From: Epiperipatus broadwayi
Lineage: Eukaryota > Onychophora > Udeonychophora > Euonychophora > Peripatidae
NCBI GenBank assembly: GCA_028023455.1
Contig: JAQFVV010012420.1
Location: forward strand, 3,782,001-3,846,000
DNA length: 64,000 bases
Direction: 5' to 3'
A model generated the notes under the pieces. The model had not been told where the DNA came from and made no database searches. It worked only from the letters and a program-made list of their open reading frames with translations. Numbering within the stretch: the first letter of the stretch is position 1; every line of letters starts with the position of its first letter. Shown piece after piece: positions 13,043-25,134 of the stretch. The translations under genes were made by a program, and so were the position numbers.

Positions 13043-13551
13043 CAGTGGTCTTCAACCTTTTCACACCTGCGGACCGGTAAAAATAAGGATAAGGTTCCGC
13101 GGACCAGCAAAAATAACGATAAGATTTCGCAGACCAGCAGAAGTCTATAGATAAATTTTCTTAAAGATAAGCATAATTGCTATAACTGATCAAAACAACA
13201 ATGTTAAATATATAAGATAAAGTTTTATATATATATGGAGTTTATATAATAAAAAACTTTTTTTATAATTTTTTTAGAAAAGTAATAAAAAATTTAATTC
13301 TACCCCCCTCCCCCCATAAACATCTGTGATAACTAGAAAAACAAGTTAATTTATGAACGATTGATTAGATTTTTTTTTCATTTTGTTTTCTTTTTTTTTT
13401 AATTGGGTAAAAATGAGATGAAAAAATAAATAAAAATTGGCTATATTAATTAAAAGTTTAAACTCTTATTATTTATTATTACAAACTTTTTACTGCCTGT
13501 CTAGCACACAGACCTGCAGAAAAGTTCCGGACTAAGGTTTGAAGAACACTG
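13043..13551 (+). mobile_element. Non-autonomous hAT element (MITE), copy 1
   Basis: The left end is CAGTGGTCTTCAACC and the right end is GAAGAACACTG. The element is flanked by a perfect 8 bp target duplication, GTCTAAAT, at 13035-13042 and 13552-13559. An 8 bp duplication and CAG...CTG ends define the hAT superfamily. The first 110 bases carry three near-tandem units of the type GCGGACC-(A/G)GCAAAAATAA, likely subterminal transposase-binding repeats. It has no coding capacity. It belongs to the same family as the copy at 51521-52037, which lies in the opposite orientation. Confidence 0.93.
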
Positions 13552-13559
13552 GTCTAAAT

Positions 13560-14625
13560 AACTTTTGTGTTATGATTAGTTCTGATAATTGATTAAAATA
13601 AAGAAAACCAAAATAAATGCTTACATTTTCTGGTATTATTTTTCGTTCCAAATAGTACATGTTTTGGCAAATACTTATTCAAATAGCGGTCCTTCCAGTG
13701 TTTCCTTCAGTAGGCAAAGTAAGATCGATGAAAAATAGTGTAGAGATTTCACAGGGTTATTAAGTTTACTCCATGGTATTCAAATCCATATATCTATGAA
13801 ATTTTGTCCCAATTAATTAAAAAAAAATTATTATTTTCTAGCTTATTTCTTCTATTTTACTTCAGAAGTGGAGTTGTAGTCTTGTTCCATTTACATTTCT
13901 TAGAGTAGTCTCTCTCCCCCTACAAACTTTTGTATTATATATTTTATATTATATGGCAGGATTGGTTCTGAATGAGCCACTCACTGTAAAATGTGAATAA
14001 ATTAAGTTTGATCCCTCTAGTGAGAATCATCTAGACTAATGCGTTTCAATTTACATTAAAATATAGTATATTTAAAGATTGTTTATAAAAAAATTTAGAA
14101 GACTTATAAATTGATTTTGCTGTTTATTTTTAATTATTGTTTAACAATACCAATAAATAAAGTGTTAAATATTTTATATGCTTCCCAATAATATTTTAAT
14201 ACTGTTAAAACAACATTTGAAATAGCTGCCACTGGAACATGTGATAAAATGTTTATGGGATTTATATCCACTCTATCAGACTTTCCAGTGTCTCACACAC
14301 AGTCAAGATCATCATCACTTCTTAAGATATTTCTTAGTGAGCTATTGATTAGTGGGAAAATTATAATCCACAAGCATTTCACTCTATAACTAGTCTCTAC
14401 ACATTGATGTTCAATATCTTAACAAATTATTACCAATTAAAATTTAAAATTTTACACATTTATCCACTGGATAAAACCTACTATCTTTGAGCCAAAACAT
14501 ATGGTTACAATATTAAGTTTAAAAAGTATTTGGATCACTTTATTTAAATAGAAATCTATTTCTGTTTTAAATTTTTTTAAGAAATTTAGCAACAATTAAA
14601 TTATTGCTTTTTAAATTTTTTATAG
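13560..14625 (+). other. Rest of CNOT4 intron 2
   Basis: Non-coding, A+T-rich. It ends with the acceptor TTTTTATAG at 14625. No element recognised. Confidence 0.6.
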
Positions 14626-14691
14626 ATTTGTCGTTTTTGCTGGCATCGTATTAGAACAGATGAAAATGGCTTGTGTCCGGCTTGCAGAAAG
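14626..14691 (+). CDS. CNOT4: CNOT4 exon, residues 34-55: second half of RING finger
   Basis: This 66-base exon encodes ICRFCWHRIRTDENGLCPAC then RK, phase 0 on both sides, with donor AAG|GTAAGC. It supplies zinc ligands C35, C38, C50 and C53, completing the C4C4 RING, and the conserved WHRIRTDE loop that is nearly invariant among CNOT4 proteins. The cysteine spacing matches the family exactly, with no gap or insertion, so the exon is intact and under constraint. Confidence 0.96.
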
Positions 14692-15195
14692 GTAAGCTTA
14701 TTTTTTGCATGCTTATATCAGATTACACTACTTTAAATTTTGAAAATGGTATCTTTAAACTTGAAGTTGGATTTGGAAATGGATTTTTTTTTTTAAAAAA
14801 AAAACTTGATCAAAATTATGTCAATTAGAATGCACAGAAAACTAGTTTAGAAGCTTTTTGATTTTTATTAAACTAGTAGAAATCTGTTAGTTCAAAAAGA
14901 TTTGAGAGTATTTTTTTTTATTTGTATCCATGTAAGTTCCCTTTTATCAGTTAAATGTTTGAATAGTACTGCTACTATCAGGATATTGTTTGTTATCCAT
15001 ATAATGCAGTTTAATTTATTTGTGTTGTATATTTAAGAAATATCAAATTTTAAATATTTTTAAACAGCTTTACAGTATTGAAAGCAGTTTGATTTTAGTG
15101 AAATTTTTTTTTGTTGTTGTTTGTATACCAGATTGAACTATAAAAGTAAATGACAAAATATCTGTCATAAAACCTTTTAAATTTTTGTTATTGTT

Positions 15196-15497
15196 ACAGA
15201 GGCAAAACTCTCCATACAGTAGTGCCACTCAGTGCAAGCCAGAGTAATCAATGGATGCAGAAAGGTTTGTACATAAAATTTCTATCTAGTGCTTACTCAT
15301 CCAATATCCCCAGACTAGTTTCTAGCTTGTGGCTTTCATCGGTGAGGAGCCTTGAATCTGAGAGCACTGCACCTCAATGTTTAGGATCTAATGCAATCCT
15401 CCAGCGGCCATCTTTTACTTTTTTAGTTAACTGTATAACTTTGAGTCCAAAATGAAAACACAATAATGTTTTCAATTCAAGCCAGTTTTGCCTCTGT
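15196..15497 (+). repeat. Foldback-family repeat, monomeric copy
   Basis: It starts ACAGAGGCAAAACTCTCC and ends AGTTTTGCCTCTGT, so the outer 14 bases or so are inverted repeats, while the roughly 200 bp interior is single copy. The same interior occurs twice, head to head, in the copy at 26316. Flanking homology to the other copies continues for about 40 bases beyond the right end. The short open frame inside is a by-product; the family is non-coding. Confidence 0.75.
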
Positions 15498-15499
15498 GT

Positions 15500-17877
15500 T
15501 ATTAGCTTGTGTAAACATAAAGAATAGTGCTCATACGATCTTTGGTTATTGAAATACTGGATTCTTGCATCTCATATATAGGTTTTTCTGATGTTCCTAT
15601 TATTGATTTGATATGAAATGCAGTTGTTTTGAGTTGAAAATCATTTACACTGTTGTTGCTTTACTAAAATATTTGCTTTACCTCTTTTTTTTTTTTTTTT
15701 TTTTGATGAATTAGACACTGTAAATAACAGGAATCAGTTAAATTCTAATTATTTACAGTTTTAAAAAGCTTTAAAAAAATTTCGAATGAGGGGCTGGCCA
15801 TGCTCATCCTATAGGATTTTGCTTTTTCTAATATTCTGGAAGAGCTTAAAATTTCTTTCTCTCATCAAAATTTTTAATATGAATTTTATCTGACATTTAT
15901 ATACTGCATTAGTTAATTAATTTATAATTATTTGTGCTTATTCAAAGGATATTCATATATTTCAAGGCTTCTGATTCCTGCTGTATCTAATTACAAGATT
16001 GTAATGATGTATAAAGACATTATATTTTCATGATAATTTTTCACTCAAAGTAGCTTTTTTTTTTTTTACTATTCAAAACAAAATATTATTTACAAATTAT
16101 CTCAACTCTATTCCTTACTCCCCCCACAACTTCCAAAATCTATAAAATATAATTTCGAACTAAAAAAAAATTAGAACTAATGATAATGAAAACCAGCTTT
16201 GCAGACTGACTATTTTGGAAATGGAAAAAACAATGGACAGTGGAATTATTATACACTAATTATTTTATATATTCCGTAATAAATAAACAAAGTCATATAA
16301 TTAGTTAATAGCAAAAATCTCACCTTAACTTCTAAGTCAAGCGTGTTTATCAGCTTATGAAGATAGGATTAACGTTAATTTAATCCTTTAGGATTGTTGT
16401 ATTGCGGTGTAATGTAGCTACTCCTAGTCCGAAGTCACCAGTAACAAGTGTTAATGACAATCACTTTATAAAGACTGCATATAGCTGTCCCCCCTCCCCC
16501 CCAAAAAAAAAAACCAATATCAACTATCCTTTATATCTATACCGATTCTTTTCTTCATGGTTTTGTTCTTAATTCCTCTTGCATTTCTTTCTTATCCTAA
16601 AAATAAAAAATCTTTAAAAGTCCCCATCCCCCCCACCAATATTATTTCTCTTTATATAAAATATAAAGCAAACGAATCTTTCTTTTAAAAAAAAACTGCT
16701 AAATAAAATGAAAAAGAAAGCATTATTTATAAGGCTCACTAGTTACAAGTAATAAAGGAGGGAGTGATGATTAATCTACAAGGAAACTGGTGGAAAACTG
16801 ATTTCAATTCTACTTTAGAGTAACCAATGCAGTTTTGAAATTGAGCTAGTATTTCTTGAATGTTTGGGACTAGGTAACTTCTCAGGATGTCAAATGGAAA
16901 GAAAGATCTGTGATTGTATTTTTGAAAAAGTACATACATTATTAAATCATTTTTATATAATAAAAAAAATGGAGCTGCCGCATCTTGAAATAGAGATAGT
17001 TCTCAATTTTTTTAAAATAAGCATTTTTAAAATTGTTTAACAAACTGAAGTAATTTCATTTTTATCTAACATTAAAGAATAAAACTATTGGTGTGGGGGA
17101 CCTAACCAAAAAAAAGTAGTAGAGATTGAATTCATGTAGAGAATTATAGGTAGACTACAGCTGTTTTGAAACTGGATTCAAAGTTGGTTTTGGATTCAGA
17201 AAATTTTGTGGAAATGCATAAAATTATTCAAATATAGGTCTGTAATTATATTAGTAAAATGTTTAGAAAGTTAATATTGTATTAGTATAAGTTAAATTCA
17301 TTACTTATATTTATTTAATCATGGAAAAATTTTGCATTTGCAAGTAACAGAAATTTGAATGTTATATTATAAAAGTTGTGCTATTTTTGTATATTATAAA
17401 AATGATAGTTAAAATTCCCCCCCCCCCCATTTAAATCTGTTGTCTAATTACTTTTTATTTGAAATTTTATATTATTAAAAGGCAAAAAATTATTAATAAA
17501 AATTGAAACTTTTTTTGTCTACTTTTTCAAAAATTGATCTAATGTAATAATGGTTGTTTCATGAAAGTTTTTTTTCTGTTGACTTTGGTACTAAATGTTT
17601 AATGTAGGATTATCAACTTTTAGTTTTATATTTCATACAGAATTGAGAATAAATAATGAAATAAACGGAGATGACTTTTTAATAATTTAAATTCTTAAAG
17701 AGGATCTGTATTTTAAAGACATTTCTACATAAAATTAGAATTGTAGCTTTGTCCAGAAATTAAAATTGTTGGCATTTTTTTTTTTTTGCCAGTGTTTAAT
17801 TTTTGAAAATGAACTTTTAGGATAATCTCACAAATCTTTTAAATTTGACTTTTATACAGAATTGTGAATAACAGTAT
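15500..17877 (+). other. CNOT4 intron 3, left part
   Basis: Non-coding, with long poly-T, poly-C and poly-A runs (for example around 15690, 16490 and 17415). Short frames such as one on the minus strand at 16739-16939 show no family resemblance. The segment 17580-17880 shares scattered phrases, such as CAGAATTGTGAATAA, with 23310-23520 on the other side of the CR1 insertion, hinting at an old duplication. Confidence 0.5.
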
Positions 17878-18027
17878 GTGATGTGATGTATTTGGCTTTT
17901 CCTTAAACGAAGTCAAGAATATCTCAGCAACTGTGCCCAGATAAACCTATTAGCCACTTTATTTTTCATTCCCCACTCTAAGTTTTCCCATATTCTGCCC
18001 CATCCCATTTCCACAACATAATCTTCA

Positions 18028-18952
18028 TCAACTCATGGCCTTTAAATCTAAATCCCCCTTATCTTTTCGCAAACCCAGCATAAAAACTAATAACTCACTT
18101 TCTGTATAGTCACTTTGTTCATACCTTTTCTCCCATAACTTCATTATCTGTACCCTTTCTGCTTTCAAGCATTTACTTTCAATCAACAGATGCCTAATAT
18201 TTTCTATACCTTCCTTACACAATTTGCACGCTAAATCGCCCATAGTTTTCTATTTACATGTATATTCTCTTGTTGCTAAAGATCCCGTTCGAGCCTTAAA
18301 CAATAAACTACTTTCCTTACTATTATCATAAATTAACTCGCTTCCAATATTCTGTTTACTTCTATATATATTTAAACTCTTCTTACCCTCCATACTACTT
18401 CTCCATCTCTCCAACTCCCTATTTTTTATTAATGCTTCTATTCTTTTATCCTATTCCTTACCACTATAACCCTCAACAATCCTCCTAACACAATCATCCC
18501 ACCTTTTATACAAGTATACCGATATAAATTCTTTATCCAAATCTTTTGCATACCCCATTACCTTTCTCACCCATCTTGTTACCTGCCCTTTACTCATAAC
18601 CCAATTAAACATTATTTTGGCTATTCTTTTACTATCCATAAACTGCATCCTACCAAACATTTTCATTTTACTTTTTGCATCTCTCATATAGAAACTTGAC
18701 CATCCCATTTCTCCTTGAATTGCCTCCTTTGCTGTCCACATCTCTGCATCTAATGCATGTCTTCCTACTTCCCTTTGTACTTCTCTCTAAATCATCTAAA
18801 ATCCTTTTATTAACACATAATGCATCATTACCATATGTTAACCCCGCTACTGCAACTCCCTTCCATACAATTCTAGCTACATCATATTTATTATATGAAA
18901 ATACTGTTAGTTTCTTTACCAAACCCTTTCTTTTCTTTGCTTCATTTACCAA
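18028..18952 (-). pseudogene. CR1 ORF2 C-terminal region, frame-shifted
   Basis: This continues the reverse transcriptase after its frame break, in overlapping frames (18668-18952, 18451-18741 and 18028-18243). The first part contains GLTYGNDALCVNKRILDDLE, the post-RT segment typical of these elements. The last part contains CKLCKEGIENIRHLLIESKC, a CCHC-like pattern (C-x2-C-x8-H-x6-C) as found near the C-terminus of CR1, L2 and Jockey-type pol proteins. At least two frame shifts separate the pieces. Confidence 0.7.
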
Positions 18953-18961
18953 TTTTTTCTC

Positions 18962-20356
18962 CTATTCATCCAAGCAATTTTCCTGATTACATAAGATGAT
19001 TCCCAAATACCTATATCTATCCACCACACTTAACTTTCTATCCCCCAATAAAAAATCTACATCCTCTGTTTCCCCAGTATTAACCATCATTATATTTGAT
19101 TTTTCTTCACTAAATTTAATCCCCATCTCTTTACCCACCCTTGCACATGTCCTCAACATAATATCCATATCTTCTCTTCTTTCTGCACATAAAAAGATAT
19201 CATCTGACAAAGTATATACTCCTTTGCCACCTATTAACGGTATCTCTACCCCTCTTCCTAGTCTTTCTATTGCTTTCTCCATTTCACTCAAAAACAACAA
19301 AAACAAAATCAGTGACATAGGGCATCCTTGCCTTAATCCCACCCCATTTTTAACTTTAACTGATTCTATATCCCCTAATTGGTAAGTATAATAATTATTT
19401 TTATATAATTTCTTAATAATATTTACTAAAGCTTCATCCATTCCCAAATTGGCTAATCTTACCCATAATCTATTTCTATTTCCTCTATCATATGCTATAA
19501 AACTCATATATAACGATCTACCTGAATTCCTACTCATCTCCATAAGTTGTGTAACTACAAACAAACTATCTCCTATACGTCTATCTGACCTAAAACCTGC
19601 TTGCATTTCCCCCACTACATTATTCTCTTCCATCCATTTTACAACTCTTCCAGCTACCATATATGCGAAAACTTTATATAAAACTGATGTTACCGCTATC
19701 GATCTATAATTATTTAACTTTCTATGATCTTTACCCTTTCCTTTAAATAATAATCTTACTCTTGTATTACTCCAACTACCCGGAAAAACTGTCTTCTGTG
19801 CCATCTTATTAAAACATGATAATAACTTTGCTTTTGCTCTATGCCCTAAATTCATTACCATCTCTGCTGCCCATCCATCTAAACCTCTTGCCTTTCCACT
19901 TTTCAATCTCTTCCCTGCCTCATTCAGTTCATTTTTTGTGAACCTAATATTCCCATTACTAACTGCTTTTATGTTTTCTATCACTAATTCCTTCACATCT
20001 AACATCTTTTCTATATCCATTACATATCTATTTAAGATTTTCTCTAGCTCACCTCTAGAGCTACATTCTATTCCCTCATCATCTATTAATACTATCTCTC
20101 TTTCCCCTACATTTCTCCTTATAATGTAATTCCAAAATTTTTTACTCCCATCTCTTCCACTTTTATTAATATCCTCCAACAATTTACTATTTAACTTCAT
20201 CCTCTCTCTATAATTATCCATTTTAGCTAGCTTCTTCTTTTCTAAGTACTTTCCCCATTTAGCATTAATATCATTTTCACTTTCTTTATTTTTAATAGCA
20301 CACTTATATTCTCTGCATGCTTCTTTCCTCTCTTTTACACTTTTACTAACTCTCAT
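18962..20356 (-). pseudogene. CR1 ORF2 reverse transcriptase, long open frame with a lost catalytic Asp
   Basis: A 464-codon open frame. RT landmarks by residue: GLDGWAAEMV (158-167), NNYRSIAV (215-222), MQAGFRSDRR (251-260), GVGLRQGCPM (338-347, motif B-like) and LSDDIFLCAE (383-392, the catalytic DD of motif C, with S instead of the usual A). Motif A reads FIAYDRGNR (286-294). Families of this type have F(I/L)D..KA(Y/F)DRVNR, so about four residues including the first catalytic Asp are missing. The frame is otherwise open, so the deletion is an in-frame lesion rather than general decay. It begins downstream of a frame break from the endonuclease. Confidence 0.88.
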
Positions 20357-20369
20357 TTTTTTATTATTT

Positions 20370-20582
20370 TTATTCTTTCTGCATATTCTCGACTAAAATT
20401 TTATTTGCCACTTTTTCTATTTCACCACACCAGTCCTTATACTCAACTCCAACCAACTGCTCCATGGTTTCTTCAACTTTTATTTTATACTCTTCCAACT
20501 TATTCTTATCATTCACTCTCCATCCACATCTTTCACTATTATTTCTACCTTTATTTCTATCCTCCATCACATTACTAACCAT
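20370..20582 (-). pseudogene. CR1 ORF2 linker between endonuclease and RT
   Basis: A short frame continuing from the endonuclease region: basic, lysine- and glutamate-rich, containing CGWRVNDKNKLEEYKIKVEE and a VEKVANKI-like segment. It sits where non-LTR elements have the linker before the RT domain. It carries no motif of its own and is included because the position and reading direction fit. Confidence 0.55.
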
Positions 20583-20587
20583 TTCTA

Positions 20588-21290
20588 TTACAATAAAGTT
20601 ATGATATTACATATTCTCTCTTCATTATCAAACACCTTAATTTTCCGTATTTTATTCATTCCCTCTTTCTCTACCAATACATAATCTATTGTGTGAAATA
20701 CATTATTCCTAGACCATGTGTATTGTCCCTCATACACATTTAATAAATTCCCAATGCTCAAATTTACTCTTTGACAAAATTCCTTCAAAAACTGACCATT
20801 CTTATTATCTACATCATCAATTTCTTCAATATGTCCATTCATATCCCCTATAACCATTATTCTCTTCCCCTTTTTTTTTAAAACTCTGTATATCCTTAAC
20901 TAGGCATTCATATATACTATTGTTCCACTCCATTACAGTTTGACTATCTCCAGTGGCGATATACACTACAGCCACCATTCATTCTTGTCTACCCAACCTT
21001 ATTTCAAATCACAAATGCTCTTGACATTTAACAATATTTAAATATTTTTTCGATATAACACCTATACCACCACCCCTTTTTTCTTTTTCTTTTCTGTTTA
21101 TACCCTGCCATACTACCTCTTCCATAATAGGTTCTTCTTCTTCTCTTAAATGAGTTTCCACTACTGCTAATACCTCAAGCCCTTCATTTTCAATTTGCTT
21201 TATTTAATTCTAGCCACTTTTCTGGTCTCTTACCACCATGCATATTCAAAAACCCAATTATTAACAATTTCTTCTTTCCTAACTACTCTT
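20588..21290 (-). pseudogene. CR1 ORF2 apurinic/apyrimidinic-type endonuclease, broken
   Basis: Reading the minus strand from about 21290: an IGFLNMHGGKRPEKWLEL-like start (the LN.hG motif), VETHLREEE (the catalytic-Glu motif ETHL), then KRGGGIGVI. After stops and shifts come VIGDMNGH (the GDFN.H motif) and TWSRNNVFHTIDYVLVE (the T.....IDY motif near the C-terminus). The order and spacing are those of the endonuclease that nicks target DNA for target-primed reverse transcription. It is interrupted by at least two stops or frame shifts. Confidence 0.8.
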
Positions 21291-21507
21291 TTAAAAATTC
21301 TTTTGATTACTTCTTCTCCATTACGTTCATAACAAACTTTCTTACCACTAATCTTACAAAACCATTCCCTCTCCACATCTACACTTATATCTAAATCAAC
21401 CATCTTTTGCTTATTTCTTATATCTTCTCCATTCTTCTTCTTTTTGATAATATTACAATTTAAAAGCCCCCCCCCCCCCTTTAAAAGTTTCCCGAATTCT
21501 TTAAATA

Positions 21508-22177
21508 TCAGACTCCTAAAACTTCACTTCCTTGTTTTCCTAAGTGCAAACCATCTTTACTATATGACTCCCTCTTTCCAATAAACCAATCCCATACATC
21601 CACAAACACAACATTATTTCTCTCACACAATTTTTTCACTCTCTCATTTATAGAACATGCCCTACCTAACAAATGCCTCTTATCAAATCTTGGTAATAGT
21701 CCCACTACCCTACTCTTCCTTTAATCTCTCTCAAATTTCTAATCAATTCTACATACTCAACCATTACTTTCTCTGATGGCTCTAACAAATTATTAGTCCC
21801 TACCATTACATATACATCTCTACTACCTTGCTTTCTTACTTTATCTGTCACATCCCTAATTTTTGCTCCAGGCAAACATACTCTAACATACCTGCTTCTA
21901 TTTTCCCTTGCAATTATATCCCACATTCTCTTATTAGTGAATCTCCTATCAATACTGTCTCATAGTCTGTTTTCTCTACTCCATCTGTAACCTTTTCTAC
22001 CACCTTTTGTACCTCCTTATCCATTTCTTTCTTATCATTTCTACTCAATAATTCCTTTATCTCCTCATACTTTCTCTCTAACAATTTTAATTTTACTTCT
22101 ACATCCTTCACTTCTTCCTCTATCTTACTTATTCTCTGGCTAACCATCTCCACTGCATTACTACTTCCTCCATCCAT
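21508..22177 (-). pseudogene. CR1 ORF1 C-terminal SGNH/GDSL esterase domain, frame-shifted
   Basis: After a coiled-coil-like stretch (ISKIEEEVKDVEVKLKLLER) the frame reads VLIGDSLIRECG, the GDS nucleophile block of SGNH hydrolases. It then shifts into YVMVGTNNL (the G.N block), then shifts again into DGLHLGKQG, the D..H block with the catalytic Asp and His. All three catalytic blocks are present in order across three frames (21914-22177, 21705-21926 and 21508-21705). This esterase is a known partner of the PHD finger in CR1-group ORF1; its role in the retrotransposition cycle is not established. Confidence 0.82.
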
Positions 22178-22521
22178 ATTTCCTGACCACTAAAACCATA
22201 CTCTGTCCTATCTTCCTTAACTACATTTTGCTTCTCCTCCTCTGACTTTCTCTCTAGACTATCTACACTTAAAAACCACTTTCTCACCTCTTTAATCACA
22301 TTTACACACTGACTACATACCCAGAAACCTGTTACATCCTTCCTATTCTTATTTAAACATTTCAAATGATACACCTCAGCACATACTGTACATTCTACTA
22401 TTGCTCGTCTAACTCCTTTCTGTCGATCGTATATACATTGTGCCATACAAATGCAATCCATATTCTTATTTTTCAAGTCACCTATTCTATATTTGACTTT
22501 ATAATATCTCCTATTTTTCAA
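22129..22521 (-). pseudogene. CR1 ORF1 N-terminal PHD-type zinc finger
   Basis: A frame of about 130 codons. Near residue 22 it reads CICMAQC, then after about 18 residues CTVCAEVYHLKC (C-x2-C-x4-H-x2-C), then FWVCSQC, matching the PHD pattern with its conserved aromatic before the last C-x2-C. The first residues (MKNRRYYKVKYRIGDLKNKN) are basic. The frame overlaps the esterase part by 49 bases in another phase, consistent with a frame shift in an originally single ORF1. PHD fingers bind histone tails or other proteins; the ligand here is unknown. Confidence 0.8.
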
Positions 22522-22954
22522 ACACCCTTATATGGAAAAATAAAAAACTTTTTTACTTTTTCCCAAACTTGATCAAACTATAACCATGTTGTCTTTTATC
22601 TCAAAATAAATGTCTATTTTAAAATTTAAAAAACCTTCAGTAACAAACTTAACTAAAACGAATTAAACTTACAACTTTTTTATAAATATCCTTATGCTAT
22701 CACACATTCAACAAGAACAACTTTTTTTTAAAAAAAAAACTTCTAACCCTAAAATGGCGAACGAAAATCTTTCAAACAGTTAAACACAAAAATTTTCAAT
22801 CTTTCAAATAACTCACACTCTCAATCACAATTTATACTTTCATTCACAATAATTATTTTATATTTCTGCTCTCAAAAGATCAATCTTGCACGTAAAGAAA
22901 AATAGAACAAAAAAATTTTAAAAATATCAAAATTCAACTTAGTTCCGTTTGCTT

Positions 22955-23072
22955 CTAATGCCAAACCACCTAGTGCAAGCCATAGTATAGATGGATGTTA
23001 GAAGGTTTGATCAAAATTCTTATCTAATACCTCACCTACTCATCCAATATCTCCAGAGTACTGTATAGAAAG
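22955..23072 (+). repeat. Truncated foldback-family remnant
   Basis: Contains CCTAGTGCAAGCCATAGTAT, GATGGATGTTAGAAGG and CCTACTCATCCAATATC, matching the left arm of the family (compare 15230-15310). Only one arm fragment survives. It lies about 400 bases beyond the 5' end of the CR1 element. Confidence 0.7.
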
Positions 23073-23079
23073 AGTTGCT

Positions 23080-25087
23080 ATTGGTTTAACAATTAATGTA
23101 AGTCTAAAAAATGGGCTTCATGTCATTCTTTAGTGGTTTAATTGTCAATAATATATAGTGTATGGATAAATTAAATTTCTTCATTAAACGTGTTATTTGA
23201 TTTACTACATTCTGTTAATAGCAAATGGTTAATGCAATTGTGCATGGATATTAAAATTCTATTTTACCCTTTTTCAAACTTTTAGTATAGGGTTGCAAAT
23301 ATTTTAATTTCAGCTATTGTACAGAATTGTGAATAAGAATTCATATTTATACAGTTTACAGATAAATTAAACTTTGTAAAAAAGTTTGTTTAATGATACT
23401 TTAGTTTTTGACTACATATTTTTTATAGAATGATATAATGTTTTGATATTAGAAGCTATTGCTATAATTATTTTCTGCTATCTTTTGTTTTGAAAATGAA
23501 CTTATTGCATAAATTGCAAATTTTTTGATTTTATGTTTTTCCCAGTTAACAATGGATAAATGCAGTTTTAACTATTCAGTTTTTTTATTTGGTATATGTT
23601 CTGTAAGAATTGTAATTTTTGAAATACTATTATTGGCTGATCTAAAACTGCACAATTAAAATTTTGAATTTATGCAGTTAGCAGTAATAGTAATCTGCCT
23701 GTACTTCAAAGAACGTAATGGCAACTCTTTTTGAAAATTTGTAGAACTCTTTTGCAGTAATATAATCACATTTTTCTAACCATTCTTTTTCATATCATCT
23801 CGGTATGCATATTAGCATAGCTTTTAGGTAGCATATCAATTTTATAAAAGTTTTAATAATCCACTTAGAAATTTTAATCTATCTGCAACTGCATTTTTCA
23901 AGACTACTCATACAAAAAATGATTTCAATGCAATTACAAACATGGAATTATCTATTTTAGAGGAATATGATCATTAGCAGATAAAACCTCTATTATCAAA
24001 GATGAATATGGTGAATAATCGTATTCATTATTTATTTTTGATTATTATTAATAAATCTTATGGCTTCACATTCCAAGAAAATAATATTACAGTGTTATAA
24101 ACATTCTAGACCTGAAATCCTTGGCTACATTATTTATACTTTAAACTCACGACAAAAATTAGAAAAAAATCTGAATATCAAAAGACCTATTCTTTTACTA
24201 CTGAGGCTAATAATGACATTCTTTATAGATTGTTGATACATTTTACATGGTTGCTTTAATACATGGAATGCTGTTACTCTGCTTGAAACATAACTACTTA
24301 AATGTTAGTTTGACAAAGTGAATTCATCTGTCCACAGTAAGTAAATCAAAAATTGTCACTCATTGGATGACTTTTAGATGTAATTAAATTCATCCAAACA
24401 TCCAAATTTGGTAATATGATTCAGGATAGATCAGCACTATAAACAAGTATAATTTTTTTCTTATCTAACATCAATTCAATAAGTGACTTGACTCCTGGCC
24501 ATTCCATTGCAAGAGGAAGAACTAGAATTTTTTTCAATAACAGAATATATACACTTTTCCATACTGTTCTTACTGAACATCAAGAACAATTTTTTTTAGT
24601 AAAATTCACCTAATATTAGATATAATCATGATGCACAAAATGAAAAATTGTATTTGTAATCATTACTAAGTATATAATTTAGTTTAGCTCAGTTGTTACT
24701 AATAATCCTTTTTTTCCACAAAATATAAGTCAGTAAATAATCATTGTATAACTATCAAATGTAATAGGAGCACTATGGAAAAATGGATGAATACGTCGTT
24801 ATTGTAAACTAATTATTGCCTTGAGAGTAATAGAAAAATAATATTTTGATTTAGAAATTTATAAATAATGGATTACTGATATTTTTATAATGACTCATGT
24901 ATATACTTATATGATTTTTTTAATGTTAGAACCCAATACATGCTAATGCTTTGATATGAAAATTTTTCTGATGTTGGTTTAATATGCATGTATGCTACAT
25001 ATGTATATATATGGGTGTGCATAAATATATTGTTTTATAAATGTTTCATTTTTTAATACTAATGCATTTGGTAACTCAATTTTTAAG
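23080..25087 (+). other. CNOT4 intron 3, right part
   Basis: A+T-rich non-coding sequence ending with the acceptor TTTTTAAG at 25087. No element recognised. Confidence 0.6.
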
Positions 25088-25134
25088 CAATACCCTGAAG
25101 ACCCCGCAGATTTTAAGCCACTATCACAAGAAGA
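25088..25134 (+). CDS. CNOT4: CNOT4 exon, residues 56-70 and part of 71
   Basis: This 47-base exon encodes QYPEDPADFKPLSQE and the first two bases of the next Glu codon. The donor is GA|GTAAGT, so the following intron is phase 2. The PADFKPL wording resembles arthropod CNOT4 more than the vertebrate form. It joins the RING to the basic helical linker. The small size makes it easy to miss, but the frame and phase join perfectly on both sides. Confidence 0.94.

Larger units (their letters stand above)
17878..22540 (-). mobile_element. CR1-type non-LTR retrotransposon, nearly full length, defective
   Basis: Read on the minus strand, the order is PHD finger plus SGNH/GDSL esterase (ORF1), AP endonuclease, reverse transcriptase and a C-terminal CCHC-like region (ORF2). 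The combination of PHD and esterase domains in ORF1 is established for CR1-group elements (Kapitonov and Jurka described it). The 3' end contains ACATCACATCACATA, a possible short tandem tail. No long terminal repeats are present. Several frame shifts and a deletion in RT motif A show that it cannot move on its own. It sits inside CNOT4 intron 3, antisense to the gene. The exact ends are uncertain. Confidence 0.88.

Noticed and set aside
15222-15455. 77-codon open frame
   Set aside because: It lies inside the foldback repeat, which is non-coding in all other copies.
18675-20129. Several + strand open frames of 63-129 codons
   Set aside because: They are antisense to the CR1 reverse transcriptase and carry no motif.
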